The notes under the pieces: model-generated | Told to the model about the DNA's origin: nothing | Seen by the model: only the letters and a program-made list of their open reading frames with translations | The model's database searches: none | Origin: Ipomoea triloba | Taxonomy: Eukaryota; Streptophyta; Magnoliopsida; Solanales; Convolvulaceae | Assembly (NCBI RefSeq): GCF_003576645.1 | Contig: NC_044920.1 | Location: 17,284,303-17,348,302, forward strand | Reading direction: 5' to 3' | DNA: 64,000 nt | Part shown: positions 34,723-46,061 of the stretch, piece by piece | Numbering within the stretch: the stretch's first letter is position 1 | How the letters are laid out: each line of letters begins with the position of its first letter | Translations under genes and position numbers: made by a program

Positions 34723-35636
34723 GATGATGATGGCCATTTAACCCAAACCCACAGCCCATTTCTAAACCCAATCCAGCCCCTACTCATTTCTTCATTTCTT
34801 CTACACCAAATCCCTACCCATTTCTTCCACACATTTCTTCTACAGCAAATCAGACGCGAAAAGGAAATTCTAAACCCAATCCAGCCCCTACCCATTTCTT
34901 GTTTTCTTCTACACCAAATCCCTACCCATTTCTTCCACCCATTTCTTCTACAGCAAATCAGACACGAAAAGGAAAACAGGAACAAATGAACAATGGATAA
35001 GAGGCAAGAATCACAGGCGAGAGACAAGAAAAAATGGCGAGTCCGGTGACAGTGAAGATGAAGATGAATCGGTTAGTCAATTTCAGTAGTTTAATTGATT
35101 GTGAACAATTTCTACTCAAAAGTAATATTACTGATGAAGAAGCCCCTTTACAGATCTGGAACACTCAAACCTAAAGGAAGAGATTGCTTCAATTTGTCTG
35201 CTTTCTCCGAGTAAAACACACACAATACATGTACTTTGAACAGCGAACCTTGAACTTGACGACATCCTTTCCCTCTTGATCTTCACTAATCGTGCATATT
35301 TCATTCTGGCAGTGAGAAGGAAGTCCATCTTGTGAATCTGCTTAGGAATTTACATGGGTTGAAATGTCATTTTACAAATAAATTTCAAGCAGCTGATGAG
35401 AAACGCTACCAACACCAACGTTTTGTATTTTGGCTTATTGGACCCATCAGCCATGGCAATAAATCATTTACTAAACACCCAAAAACAACTTATTTGACTG
35501 GTTAATAAGCTATTCTTGGTCAAATCAGCTAATTTTTGGCTGATAAGCCGATAAACAACTTATTTAACTGGTTAATAAGCTATTCTTGGTCAAATCAGCT
35601 AATTTTTGGCTGATAAGCCGATAACCAGACACCCCC
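34149..35636. mobile_element. PIF/Harbinger-type element, 1.49 kb, TTA duplication
   Basis: The ends GGGGGTGTTTGGCAATCAGC and, inverted, GGGGGTGTCTGGTTATCGGC are flanked by TTA (34146-34148 and 35637-35639). Subterminal words TAGCTGATAGCTGG and ATCAGCTAATTTTTGGCTGA are inverted. The interior holds a nested Stowaway (34411-34668), an (ATT)n run (34671-34721), a 108-bp-period duplication (about 34755-34975) and a GC-richer segment (35030-35345) that could be captured DNA. Near the right end a 70-bp segment is tandemly doubled (35484-35623). No transposase is present. Confidence 0.75.
34411..34668 (+). mobile_element. Stowaway-like MITE nested in the PIF-type element
   Basis: It starts CTCCCTCTGTCCCATTTTAC and ends AAAATGGGACGGAGGTAG, flanked by TA on both sides. 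CTCCCTCYGTCCC ends with TA duplications are diagnostic of plant Stowaway/Tc1-mariner MITEs. Confidence 0.85.
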
Positions 35637-35739
35637 TTAATAAAAATATTTGTTTAGAAAATAATTTTTATTTAAAATATTTATTATCATATTTATAATT
35701 GGTTATCAAAAGAGTGTTGGTCATTTTAAGCCCTCATTT

Positions 35740-36233
35740 CAGTTATTCGCAAATTATATTATATTGTCAATTGGGGTTTATCTTGCAATATGAACATTGG
35801 TTCAAAATAGCGTTGTTTTTGCCAAAATTTTTATTTTTTATTTTTCATTTTTCATTTTAATGTTCACTATATATATGTTCAATTAGATATTACAACAATC
35901 TTGCAATATGAACATTGGTTCAAAATAGCGTTGTTTTTGTCAAAATTTTTATTTTTTATTTTTCATTTTAATGTTCACTATATGTTCAATTAGATATTAC
36001 AACATTCACTTTGTTACATGTTCATAATATGCCGTAATATGCCTTATATATGTTCAGAAACTCAAAACTTAATATTCAGAAACTAGACACTATATATTTA
36101 TAAACTTAAAGCTTAATGCTCAAAAAATGACACCCTGTTAATCATGACAGTTGAAACACTATCATCTTAAACTAGGGTCTACCTTACAATGTGGACATTG
36201 GTTCAAGATATAACTATTTCCAAGTATATGTTA
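35740..36233. mobile_element. Word-array element, sister of 37441-37820
   Basis: The left end CGCAAATTATATTATATTG and right end GGTTCAAGATATAACTATTT match those of the element at 37441. The interior has ATGTTCA/AAACTTAAT words and an internal duplication of about 118 bp (unit with GCAATATGAACATTGGTTCA at 35785 and 35903). The flank is also shared with the 37441 copy, so the two arose by duplication of a larger repeat. Confidence 0.6.
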
Positions 36234-36466
36234 CAATTTAATGTTAATATGGTGGCAAATCCAAAACTTCATTTGGCTTATTCCAAAATGCAATTTTAAT
36301 CCCTCAATTGTTTTTTGCTAGCGGTTATAGTCTATTTTAGTTGTTTTTATTTTTTTATTTTTTATTTTTTTTTACCGTTGCAGTATTCACCGCTCACTCT
36401 TCAAAAAAGTTGTAGTTTTAACCACTGGAACAATAAAATTATTAAATTCTATTAAAATTTTACTTA

Positions 36467-36956
36467 GGGTGTGTTTGGTTCACGGCTTAGCTATCAGCAA
36501 TGGAAATTAAAGTCATTATTATTGTTTGGTTGACAGGTTTCTAGAACACTGTACTACTATGGGATTTGATTACCCCGTTAATTAGAAAGCACATTTACTA
36601 ATAACATAAGGGTTTCATTCCATTATCCCCCAACTAATTGATAATTTGATTTTTAAGTTTGGATTAGTGCTTTTAGATTTTTGTTTCTATTTTATTTTAT
36701 TTTTGTTCGTGTTGGTGCTTTAGATGTCTTTGTTATAGAATAAATTGTCTTGATTTTTTGTTCTTGTATTTTTAAAACCATTATTCCCATTATAGAATCA
36801 TATATAACCAAACAATAATATTGGTAATCATTCAAATTCAACCCTACAACCAAACATGCAAAATACTTTCACGTAAACCTATTATCATTATCAAGTATTT
36901 GATTTCTATATATTCCTATTCCGATTCCGATTCCCATGTCTGAACCAAACACACCA
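36467..36956. mobile_element. 490-bp MITE, TTA duplication
   Basis: The ends GGGTGTGTTTGGTTCACGG and CTGAACCAAACACACC are flanked by TTA (36464-36466 and 36957-36959). It is the same family as 31860-32159, with a longer interior. Confidence 0.7.
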
Positions 36957-37440
36957 TTAGTGCATTAGTATTTTAATACATTTTAATATTTCTTCTTTAA
37001 TTATAATCTTGTTTAGTCTTGATATTTCATTTTTAAAATAAAAATCATGATTTTAATAGGGTCATGTAAGGAAAATATGGACGATGTGCCACAATTGAAA
37101 AGAAAAATTTAGCGAAGAATGTTGTCAAATCTCTATTTTGCAAATCAAATACCAAAAATAACAATATTATAAAGAACAAAGATAACATATAAAATTTTAA
37201 AGTATCCATGTACTAAGTAAAATTAATTTAATAGAGTTCAATAATTTTGTTGCTCTTGGGGTTAAAAATTACTATGTAATTTTTTTGAAGAGTTAGTTGT
37301 GTATATTGTTGGTAAAAAGTTAGGGACTAAAATCACTAGCAATGAATAATTGAGGAACTAAAACTGCATTTTTTCCAATGATAAATTTAGTAATTTAATT
37401 ATAATAGTGGAGGTCATTTTAAGCCTTCATTTCAAGTATA

Positions 37441-37820
37441 CGCAAATAAATTATGGATTAGGACCCACTGTGCAATATGTACCTTGGTTAAAACTGACGT
37501 TATTTTTTGTCAATATTTTTATTTTTATTTTTTCATTTCATCTATATGTTCAAAAACTCAATGGTTAATATTTAGAAACTAGCTAGACACTATATGTTCA
37601 ATTAGACACTAAACCATTCACTCTGTTACATGTTCATAACATGCCTTATATATGTTCAGAAATTTAAAGTTTAATGTTCAAAAACTAGACACTATATGTT
37701 TATAAACTCAAAGATTAATGCTAAAAAGTGACACCCCGTTAATCATAACAGTTGAAACACTGTCATTTTAGACTAGGGTCCACCATGCAATGTGGACATT
37801 GGTTCACGATATAACTATTG
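37441..37820. mobile_element. Word-array Mutator-like element with 9-bp TSD
   Basis: Perfect 9-bp duplications TCAAGTATA flank it at 37432-37440 and 37821-37829. The ends are CGCAAATAAATTATGG and, inverted, CAATAGTTATATCG. GTCCACCATGCAATGTGGAC forms a palindromic core near the right end. The interior words are TATATGTTCA and AAACTCAA/AACTTAAT. No ORF is present. Confidence 0.75.
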
Positions 37821-37829
37821 TCAAGTATA

Positions 37830-39072
37830 TTTTACAATTTGCTTATCCCAAAACACAAGTCACATAAGTATATAATTGAATATGAAATATTTTGTGAGCA
37901 TTTGCGCTACAAAAAAAAAGGTCGAAGAAAAATATTATAGTACCAGAAAGCTTGATTCTCTAGTATTGGAAAAGTTCCTGTGGTAATTGCACGAGACATT
38001 CTAGTCTCATCAATACAATTGTTATCCATGGATTCACCTTCCTCTCTACTTCTTTCTCCATTTCCCAGATTCTTATACCTTTGAGATTTTCAATACAAAA
38101 TTTTCCGGCCAGTGCGGCTATGGTCAACTCGACAACACCCAACCTAAATTGGATCATCCAAAAATCATTATTTCATCCTCCTCATTTTTCTTATATTGAA
38201 TTGTTAGATATGTATGCCCTACGAGCTAACATTTATTATTTTGGGCATTGATTTTTTATTAAATATATATAATAAATAAATTTTTTATTTATTTTATTTT
38301 GGCTTAATTAATATTTGATATTTTTCCATATAATCTTCTCAATTCTTCATTCTTAAGAGTTAAGAATATGAGTGACGAAAAATTAATAAATAAAGTACTG
38401 TAAAAATGTTTCTAGTCATAAGAATCCTAATTAGGCATTAGAATTCCGATGAGACTAGTACATTGTCCTTCTTATGGTGAGTTTCATGCTATTATGTATG
38501 AGATACAGAGAGTGTACATGTGGATAATTGTTAGAGAACAAATCATTGACAATGACTGACTACAATGTATCACATGGTGTTTACCTACGTGTCATCGATA
38601 TGTTGCATGTTACAAGTATGTAATAATCCTTTGACTTGCGACGACATGGTTGTCTCGTACATATGGTGGACTAATTTTTTCCAGTATGCGTTTTTTATTC
38701 CTTATGGGACTATAAGTGTACTTGGTGGCCTAGTTCAGTATTGTACGAAGACATGTGTGCGTTCAGTAGAGGATCCACCGCTTTGAGGTAACATAGATGT
38801 TCTAGGCTATTCAATAATCTTACAAGGAGAATCTCTGGCCAGAATATAATGAAGTTGGATTTCAAGTTAAGAATATTGAATAGATATATTGACCAGGTTA
38901 TGGATTTGACCAAGTTTAACCATGACCTTTACCTGGTTCGGAACAAGTGTTGTGTGGAAGGAATGTTGCATGATATTTGTAACGGAAATGTTCATTACAA
39001 TATATATAAATATATATTATTGTCAACTAGGTAGTCATAGTATACTACTGGTGTCACTCATGACTTACGAGT
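37830..39072. other. No gene recognised
   Basis: Short ORFs (37960-38157, 38565-38786, 38849-39034) lack motifs. The stretch 38400-39050 has more balanced composition and may be an old retroelement fragment, but I see nothing diagnostic. Confidence 0.45.
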
Positions 39073-39074
39073 TA

Positions 39075-39328
39075 CTACCTCCATCCCATTTTATGTGTCT
39101 GATTCAGTTAACAAGGCTTGACTGAAGTTATTTTTAATTCAACTTTTCATAATATTAAGTTTAGTATTAGTATATAAAATTTATATTTTAAGAAACTACA
39201 TTAAAAGTGCCATTAAATACAATAAATTTAAAAATAATTAAAAAAATATTAAATAAAATAAGCAAACAAGAAGTAGTTGGTTTGACCAATGAATAGTAAA
39301 TAGGCCAGGTAAAGTGGGAGAGAGGGAG
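39075..39328 (-). mobile_element. Stowaway-like MITE, opposite orientation
   Basis: The ends CTACCTCCATCCCATTTTA and AAGTGGGAGAGAGGGAG are flanked by TA. The interior (GGTTTGACCAATGAATAGTA) is the reverse complement of that in the MITE at 34411-34668, so it is the same family in the other orientation. Confidence 0.8.
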
Positions 39329-39562
39329 TATATAATAATAAATTATTAAATATTACCCATTGCTAGTTTGACTATAAACCTAAAAAGTCACACCTTAACG
39401 GTTCGTGGTAATGCTGAGAACTTTAAAAGAAATCGATAAAGAGTTATTGATATTGAATTAATACATTAATAACTGATTAATGAGTTAATTTAATATTGGC
39501 TAGTTTTGGGCTTTTAAAGTCTAGCATATTTGGGCCCAAACGAGACTATATATATAAGCTTT

Positions 39563-39827
39563 GGCAAATTATTGTATGGACCATGGTCCACACAGCTGTG
39601 TGGACCATAATAAAATGTACATTTTTAATGTACTAAATGTGCATTATTTTTGTAGTGAATGTATATTATTTTTATACTATATTTTTATACTATAAAAATA
39701 ATGTATATTCAGTACACAAATAATGTATATTCCCTGAATACAATGTACATTATTTTTATATTGAATGTACATTATTTTTATATTGAATATACATTATTTG
39801 ATAGTATGGTCCACACAATAATGATTG
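39563..39827. mobile_element. Word-array Mutator-like element with 10-bp TSD
   Basis: Perfect 10-bp duplications TATAAGCTTT flank it at 39553-39562 and 39828-39837. The ends are GGCAAATTATTGTATGGACC and, inverted, CAATCATTATTGTGTGGACC. A palindromic pair (ATGGTCCACACAGCTGTGTGG) lies just inside on the left. The interior words are TGTACATTATTTTTATA. Confidence 0.82.
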
Positions 39828-39837
39828 TATAAGCTTT

Positions 39838-40512
39838 ACCCTCTTTCTTAAGGTATAGAAGTGAAAAGAGATTTGTCATAAAAGAGTTTTCAGGTAAAAT
39901 CTCTAGAGTTCTCGCGTGCCCGGCCGGTGGACGGACTAGAGGCCGTAAAACTGTACAGTTTTGGATTTGCATCTGTCAAAGCACGCTTAGGGTAAAAACT
40001 TTCTAACTTCCTCTTTAAACATAAAATCTAGAAAAAGCGATTGATACTTTCGCTATGCCTGTATGAATTTTTCTAACATGAACAACAATAGAGAAATGTC
40101 ATAGATCTCTCGCATAGTAGACATTAAGAATGTATGTACCGCACTGGGAAACCTCTCATCTACTATTAAATATTATATATGTGTTTTATTCTTGTGTGGA
40201 TTCCTATGTTTAAATTCTTGAATTGCATCCATATTGGCTCCCTTTTCGTGTTGAGGTTGAGTATTTTAAGGTTTTTTATGGTGGGATCGGAATCATTAGA
40301 AAGTAGCTAGAAATGTTGAAGTAGACAACATACTAGTTGTCGAGATCATGGTATACATTGACGAGTCTATGAATTTATGACACCGAAAGAGTTTTCGAAG
40401 AGATGCGAAAATGGCTAAAGTTAGCTTCTTTCTCCACAGCATCTAGCTCAGCCGCACCAATTTGAATTATGGTATTTGAATACAATTTGTTGTTGTTGTT
40501 GTTGAAGTTGTA

Positions 40513-40515
<3 letters not shown>
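39838..40515. other. No gene recognised
   Basis: Apart from a short GC-richer stretch (about 39905-39965) and a GTT triplet run near 40490-40502, no ORF or repeat can be named. Confidence 0.45.
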
Positions 40516-40549
<34 letters not shown>

Positions 40550-40900
40550 ATAATCAGGTGTCGTCGCGCCTTAACGTGCGGTCAGTGCGGTCGCACCACT
40601 ATGTATACAGATATACACCACTCAATGTTAGAAAACGCACTACACAAATATGCACGGTTAGATATGCATCACCAAAAAAACACACCACCAGGTATGCAAA
40701 CATACACCATACAATGTTAGGAAATGCACCATTCGGGACAAGGGAGTTATGGTGCATTATTTTGGGTGTGTGGTGTGTTTTTTTTTTGGTGTTTTTGTGT
40801 ATTTTCATTGTGGTGCATTTTCTAATACTGAGTGGTGTATATTTGTATACATCATGGTGTATTCCGCACCGGCCGCACGGGAAGGCGTGACACACACCCA
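40516..40900. repeat. (TA)n and GCACC word element
   Basis: (TA)n at 40516-40546 is followed by TCATAATCAGGTGTCGTCGC and GTGCGGTCAGTGCGGTCGCACC. Then come words ATACACCACTCAATGTTAG and AAATGCACCA, first in one and then (from about 40750) in the inverse orientation. It ends GCACCGGCCGCACGGGAAG. The internal inversion makes the element a large imperfect palindrome, which explains long ORFs on both strands (40558-40890 and 40599-40940). The copy at 63565-63912 is the same element inverted. Confidence 0.7.
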
Positions 40901-41100
40901 CATTATGTTTCTTCTCTGTCTTCTCTATAATTTCATGCAAATTAAATGAACTTTAGATTTTTCCTTACATCAATATTAGATTTTAATAGCTACCTGAGAT
41001 GTGAACTAAAATGGTCACTATGAACAATTCAGAGACGAACTGGAGTCACCCTATTAATTGAAGGACAAAATTTATCATTATGATACAATTGAATAATTAA

Positions 41101-41223
41101 AGGTGTGTTTGGTTTGCACATGGGAATCAAAATCGGAATGAGTATCAAATACTTGGTAATGATAATGAGTTTGGTGAAAGTATTTTGTATGTTTGGTAGT
41201 AGGGTGGAATGAGTGATTATTAA
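41101..41223. mobile_element. Truncated MITE end
   Basis: AGGTGTGTTTGGTTTGCACA and GGGAATCAAAATCGGAATGA match the inverted right end of the MITE at 31860-32159. The other end is missing or replaced by the next MITE. Confidence 0.55.
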
Positions 41224-41405
41224 GGGTGTGTTTGGTTGATAGGTTTAGCTATCAAGAATGAGTATCAAAGTCATTGTTATTGTTTGGTTGACAGGTTTTT
41301 AGAACACTACTATGGGTTTTGAATACCCATTAATTGCAAAACCCTTCCCTAACAACAATTTTAATACTTATTCCTGATAGCTAAATTTGTCAACCAAACA
41401 CACCC
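41224..41405. mobile_element. 182-bp MITE, TAA duplication
   Basis: The ends GGGTGTGTTTGGTTGATAG and TGTCAACCAAACACACCC are flanked by TAA at 41221-41223 and 41406-41408. The interior shares TATCAAGAATGAGTATCAAA and TACTATGGGTTTTGAATACC with the related MITEs of this window. Confidence 0.75.
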
Positions 41406-41408
41406 TAA

Positions 41409-41946
41409 AAAGGTCATTTTCCAAAATAAAATTTCAACACTTTTTAGCTGATAGAATATATTAAAAAGAGTATTTCAACTCACACCCAAAATCCCTCCTA
41501 ACTCAACTCAGATCACTAGTGTAGCACCTACCTTTTGTTTCTCTCTAGTCTCTCTATATTAGTGGATTTAGTGGGCACATACATCATTGTCAATTCCTAA
41601 CCTCATTAGTTTAATTTTATCTCCTCAAAAAGAATAAATATAGAAAATAAAGAAGCAAAACAAGAGAGAGAAAGACAGTAGAGCAAGTGAAAAAGTTTAG
41701 TAGACAGAATGTAGTGTCCTTATTCTATGAGTAATCTTGCTCCCTTTTGCATTAATTGAATTGAATATAGGTCCAAAAGCTAATTAGGGCTCCATGTCTT
41801 CATTGCGAGTTGCATAATTTGGACGAGAAAATAATCAATCAATCCTTATGCAATAAACCATAATTCACCTTACAAGATGGATGATTGTTATTAATATATT
41901 AAAAGTTTATTTTCAATATATTAAGTATTTATTTTTTTGTATATTG
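41409..41946. other. No gene recognised
   Basis: A plain AT-rich stretch with no ORF or repeat I can name. Confidence 0.5.
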
Positions 41947-41958
41947 AAAGTTCATATT

Positions 41959-42098
41959 TTTTTTTTGAATACTACTAACTCTATTACAATGCAGTATCTG
42001 TTCATAACTACTTTCTCAACCTATTGAAGCACAAGAGTTAGTATTGCCTCCCGTATAAAGGGAAGGGTTTGATGCCACTGGACTACAAGGTCCTTGGC
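41959..42098 (-). mobile_element. tRNA-derived SINE with 12-bp target duplications
   Basis: Perfect 12-bp repeats AAAGTTCATATT flank the element at 41947-41958 and 42099-42110. On the minus strand it starts CCAAGGACCTTGTAGTCC, contains a good pol III A box (TAGTCCAGTGG), continues CCCTTCCCTTTATACGGGAG, and ends in a poly(A) tail (the T run at 41959-41969 on plus). A B box is not obvious, so it may be diverged. Length and layout fit plant SINEs. Confidence 0.8.
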
Positions 42099-42110
42099 AA
42101 AGTTCATATT

Positions 42111-42440
42111 CAGATATACTATCAAAAAATAAATTTTCATTAAACTACAAAAACAGTCAATATATTAAAATAAATATTTATTCGTTGTTCGCGTTGCACA
42201 CTTGCACCATAATTCATAGTATAATTTGTAATAATCAAGTGGTCCACATCCAATAATATATATATATATATATTTGTCTTGAAAATTTGACAAAAGTTTT
42301 CCTTTTTTTTTTTTTTTTTTTGTTGAGAATATCAATATTTTTATACTCATTTATGAACTTTGTATAAATTTGTGTGATCGAGGCAATCTTTATTATTTCT
42401 CATTTGTTTTTCACTCAATTCTTTCACTTATAACAAATAC
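42111..42440. other. No feature recognised
   Basis: AT-rich DNA with a short (TA)n at about 42256-42273 and a 21-T run at about 42303-42322. Confidence 0.5.
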
Positions 42441-42560
42441 TGGGAAATTTGTAATTTATGCAATTTCATAATATACCAATTATTAATGTCACACTTGAAT
42501 TATTAATGGTGTAAATGTTGTCCCTCAATTTTTAAAACGGTACATATATTGCCCTCTTGT
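42441..42560. repeat. Left arm of a long-distance inverted repeat
   Basis: GGGAAATTTGTAATTTATGC, ATAATATACCAATTATTAAT and GTAAATGTTGTCCCTCAATT recur inverted at about 57923-58040. The arms lie 15.4 kb apart and bracket the LINE and the gypsy element. Confidence 0.65.
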
Positions 42561-43274
42561 ACTGACGAGAGGGGCAACATTTACGCTATAGATCCTTAGG
42601 GTGTGGAAACTGAAAAATAAGCAGATTTTCGTTAACCCACCTTTATGCATATCATGCAGCAAGTTATGGCATATCTATAGCGTGTTATTGATGATGGCCC
42701 ATGGTCATTTGAAAATCATACTTTTGTTTGTAAACAACTCCGACCTCAAGTGCGACCTGAAGACGTGATTCTTAATACTGTCGAGTTTTGGGTGCAAATC
42801 CATGATCTGCCTGATGTCTATGTTTCCATTGACTTCATAAAGCAAATAGGGAATTATGTGGGTACATACTCTTATCTCTATGGATCAGAATAATTAAGGT
42901 GGTACTTGGAGAAGTTACTCCCAGATTAGAGTGGCGTTGATAGTGACTGAGCCATCGAATAGAGAAGGATGAAGATACGACACTGTGATGACTCTTTTCA
43001 TTGGATCACTTTTTAAGTATGAACGTTTAAATACATTTTGCTTTTGTTTGGATTGTTAGGCCATTCAGACAAGTTCTGCCGTAAGGTGTATGAGGAGGGT
43101 ATTTCACCAAAAGATTACCCTTATGGTGCATGGTTGAGAGCTGGAGGACGTCATCAATCCCAGCTGGTTGGGGTGAAATGGTTATTGCCAGATCTACCTG
43201 CTACACCTTATTTTGTTGTGCACACTAATGTTTTATCATCATCCAATCCTATTTAGGTTGAGGAGGATCTTGTT

Positions 43275-44120
43275 TTGCATGGCAAACATAGGAGGAGACG
43301 TGAGGATATTGCTAATAATAATCAACATGGGATTGTGAATTCTACAATATCCGAAGCTTCAAAACACTTGTTTACATCCGGAGAGCCAGGTCCGCCCTAC
43401 CAGATGAGTACACTAAGTTGGAACTGCCGAGGTTTGGGTAGCCCTCGGACAGTTCGAGAATTGATAGGCCTCGTGTCTAAACAGAAACCCAAGTTTATTT
43501 TTCTTTCGGAAACAAAATCTATTGTTGAATCTGTTGAATGGTTATGTATTCGTTTGGGGTTTGAAGGTACTTTTACAGTTGATCGAGTAGGTCTGGGAAG
43601 TGGTCTGGCACTTCTATGGAGAGAAAAGGAAATGGCAATTCTCTTAGGTTTTTCTGGAAACCATATAGATGTTGTGGTCAATCCGTCTGATCAATAGCCA
43701 TGGCGTCTTACCTAATTTTATGGTTTCCCAGAAAGGTCTCGGAGGTAGCTATCATGGGACTTATTGCGAGAGCGCGCTTAAAACTAAATCCAATCTCCCT
43801 TGGGTTGTGATTGGAGATTTCAATGACATTGCAAGCCATGTAGAAAAGAAGGGCAGTGTTCGTCACCCTGATAATTTGATTAGAGGTTTTACGGAAACAC
43901 TATAGGAGTATGATTTATTTGATTTTGGAATGGTTGGCCATGCATTCACGAGGGAGAAGGGCCAAGGTGCTGATGGTTGGGTGGAGGAGAGGCTTGATCG
44001 GGCTGTTGCCTCAACAGACTAGTGTTCTATGTTTTCAAAAGCATCTGTCCACAATTTACTTACGTTATCTTCTGATCACAGTGCTATTTTCCTTGATCTA
44101 GATAGACGGCCAATCAGGAA
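43275..44120 (+). pseudogene. LINE endonuclease domain (APE-like), frameshifted
   Basis: ORF 43275-43697 carries STLSWNCRGLGSPRT and FIFLSETKS. The frame shifts at about 43690 to ORF 43669-43905 with NLPWVVIGDFNDI. After a stop (43903) and another shift SSDHSAIFLDL is readable near 44078-44100. N-x-RG, ETK, GDFN and SDH are the conserved endonuclease motifs. It would nick target DNA for target-primed reverse transcription; here it cannot be translated as one protein. Confidence 0.8.
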
Positions 44121-44258
44121 GGTTAGGCATCAATTCAAATTTGAATTGGCATGACTCGTTGATGACAATTGTAGACAAGTGGTTGTTCTATCTTGGACAA
44201 CTTCGATGGGCAAGACTTTTCAGCAGCGTATTGAAAGGGACCTCAATACGCTGATGGT

Positions 44259-44824
44259 ATGAACCCCTCCTTTTATCAAAGTTTTTGGTCAGTGGTTGGA
44301 AGTGACCTCATCGATTTCGTTTATGAATGTATTGATACACAATTCATGCCTCCTGGTTTAAATGACACAAATGTGGTGCTCATCCCCAAGAAGAAAGTCC
44401 TTGAGTTTGTCTTCGATCTTCAACCAATAGCATTATGTAATGTAGTGTATAAAGTTTTAGCAAAAGTGGTGGCCAACTGGATGAAGGAAATACTGGATTC
44501 TATTGTCTCTCATTCCCAAAGCACTTTTGTTCTAGATAGGCTCATCTCGGATAATATTATTGTTGCTGGTGAGGTAGGGCATTTTTTAAAATGAAAACGA
44601 GTTGGTAATGAGGGTTGGGCGGCTTTAAAATTGGAGTGGGGTTTTTAGAGGGTATGTTGTTATCATTAGGGTTTGCCTGTGGGTGGGTTGACCTGATTCT
44701 TCTTTGTGTATCCTCGGTTAAATATAATATTTTGGTAAATGGGGAGAGTGTGGTTCTGTGGTTCCTACTAGAGGTATTCGGCAAGGTGATCCTTTGTCAC
44801 CTTATCTGTTTATTGTTTGTGCTA
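44259..44824 (+). pseudogene. LINE reverse transcriptase, N-terminal part
   Basis: MNPSFYQSFWSVVGSDLIDF, VVLIPKKK and VANWMKEILDSIVSHSQSTF match the fingers/palm region of L1-type reverse transcriptase (RPIALCN appears as QPIALCN). A frameshift near 44590 follows. The frame GIRQGDPLSPYLFIVCA stops abruptly where the LTR begins. Confidence 0.8.
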
Positions 44825-46061
44825 TGATATCTTTGATTCTGAACTATAATTCACTCATTATTTTAGTTATTTTTGGTGCATATTGTCTTTATCCCAGTGA
44901 AATTGAGACTCGTTTGTGTGTTATATTGTCCTAAGGTTTAATTTGTCCACAACGAGCAGCAAAAGAAGGATTTTGGAATATTTTGGATGAGTTTTGGAAG
45001 CAAAGGAATCTGCCTAAGGCTGGAAAGGAGCAGCGAGCACAAAAGGAAATAAAGGTACCTCACGACCACCTACACGGCCGTGAGGGAGCCCGTGACCTAC
45101 TTAACGAGATCCCAAATCCGTGACCTCCTACACGGCCGTGAGGCAGACTGGGAGGGTCTGTGCAGTTTCTATTTAAGTTGCGTTTTTCTGCATATTTGGA
45201 GATTCCGAACCCTAGATTTGTTTTAGCTTATTTTTCTTCTTCTCTTTAGATTTCCTTAGCTTAGTTTATTCTAGTTTTACATACATCACTTTGATTTCAA
45301 GCTTGGATTCTGGATTTGAGTTGGATTTTGCTCTTCATTGTTAATAAAGCTTTCTTTCTCATTATTTACTCTCTCTTCAGATTTGTTGCAATGTCTTTGG
45401 CTATTGTTTATTGCTTTGGTTTGTATCCCATTATGATGTGTGAGTAGTTCGCTTATGGGTTTGGATTAGGGTCTTACTGCTATTCTTGATGCAAGGTTTG
45501 TGGTCATTGCATAAAGGGGAATAATTGTTTACCTAGGGTTTATGTTTGAATTGGGAATTGAATTCTTCTTGTTATTGATTGATGGCCAGCAATTGTTAGC
45601 TTATTTTGGAGAGGATTTCATCACAACGAAAGTTGGGTGAAAGACTCCAGCCTAACCAATGTCAAACCCAATTTTTCCTACTATGAGAATAAGGGTAATT
45701 TGGGGGCTTATAATGCTTATCCTAATTCTTGTTTATTGATTACGAAAGTAGCTTGAACTTGAATTCTTGAGTGCATTGCCAATAATCCCTTGGTTAATTG
45801 TTTTTCCCCTAATTCTGATATTGTTAGAGCATCAAGATTGCAATACCCTTAATCTGACTCATTCCTTTATCATATAGTTTATCACTCATTCAATTTGCAC
45901 ATTTATTTTCATTCCTTAATCATAATTTACTTAGATTCTAGTGAATTCCAATACTTTAGTGCCCTAGAATTTTGCAATTCATACAAGTACGCGCCATAGT
46001 CCCAATCCTCAGCGGAACGCCATTCACACCCTCATTTTTACTATCACCATTTTACTCATCA
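44825..46061. mobile_element. Solo LTR inserted in the LINE reverse transcriptase
   Basis: The 1237-bp insertion begins TGATATCTTTG and ends TTTACTCATCA (TG...CA). It is flanked by TGCTA (44820-44824) and TGCTG (46062-46066), a 5-bp duplication with one mismatch. Without it, the LINE frame VCA joins EGLSLLLQHEE exactly. It contains no ORF. A GC-rich block (45055-45145) has repeated CCTACACGGCCGTGAGG with an inverted partner (CCTCACGACCACC). A TATA-like TATTTAAG sits at 45170-45177. The family is probably Ty3/gypsy; that is inferred from size and style. Confidence 0.8.

Noticed and set aside
34719..35027. A Trp/Arg-rich minus-strand ORF with two repeats
   Set aside because: It is produced by a 108-bp direct duplication inside a PIF-type element and has no known domain.
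40558..40940. Overlapping 110-codon ORFs on both strands (and 63402-63710)
   Set aside because: They arise from CACC words arranged in an imperfect palindrome; no coding function is supported.
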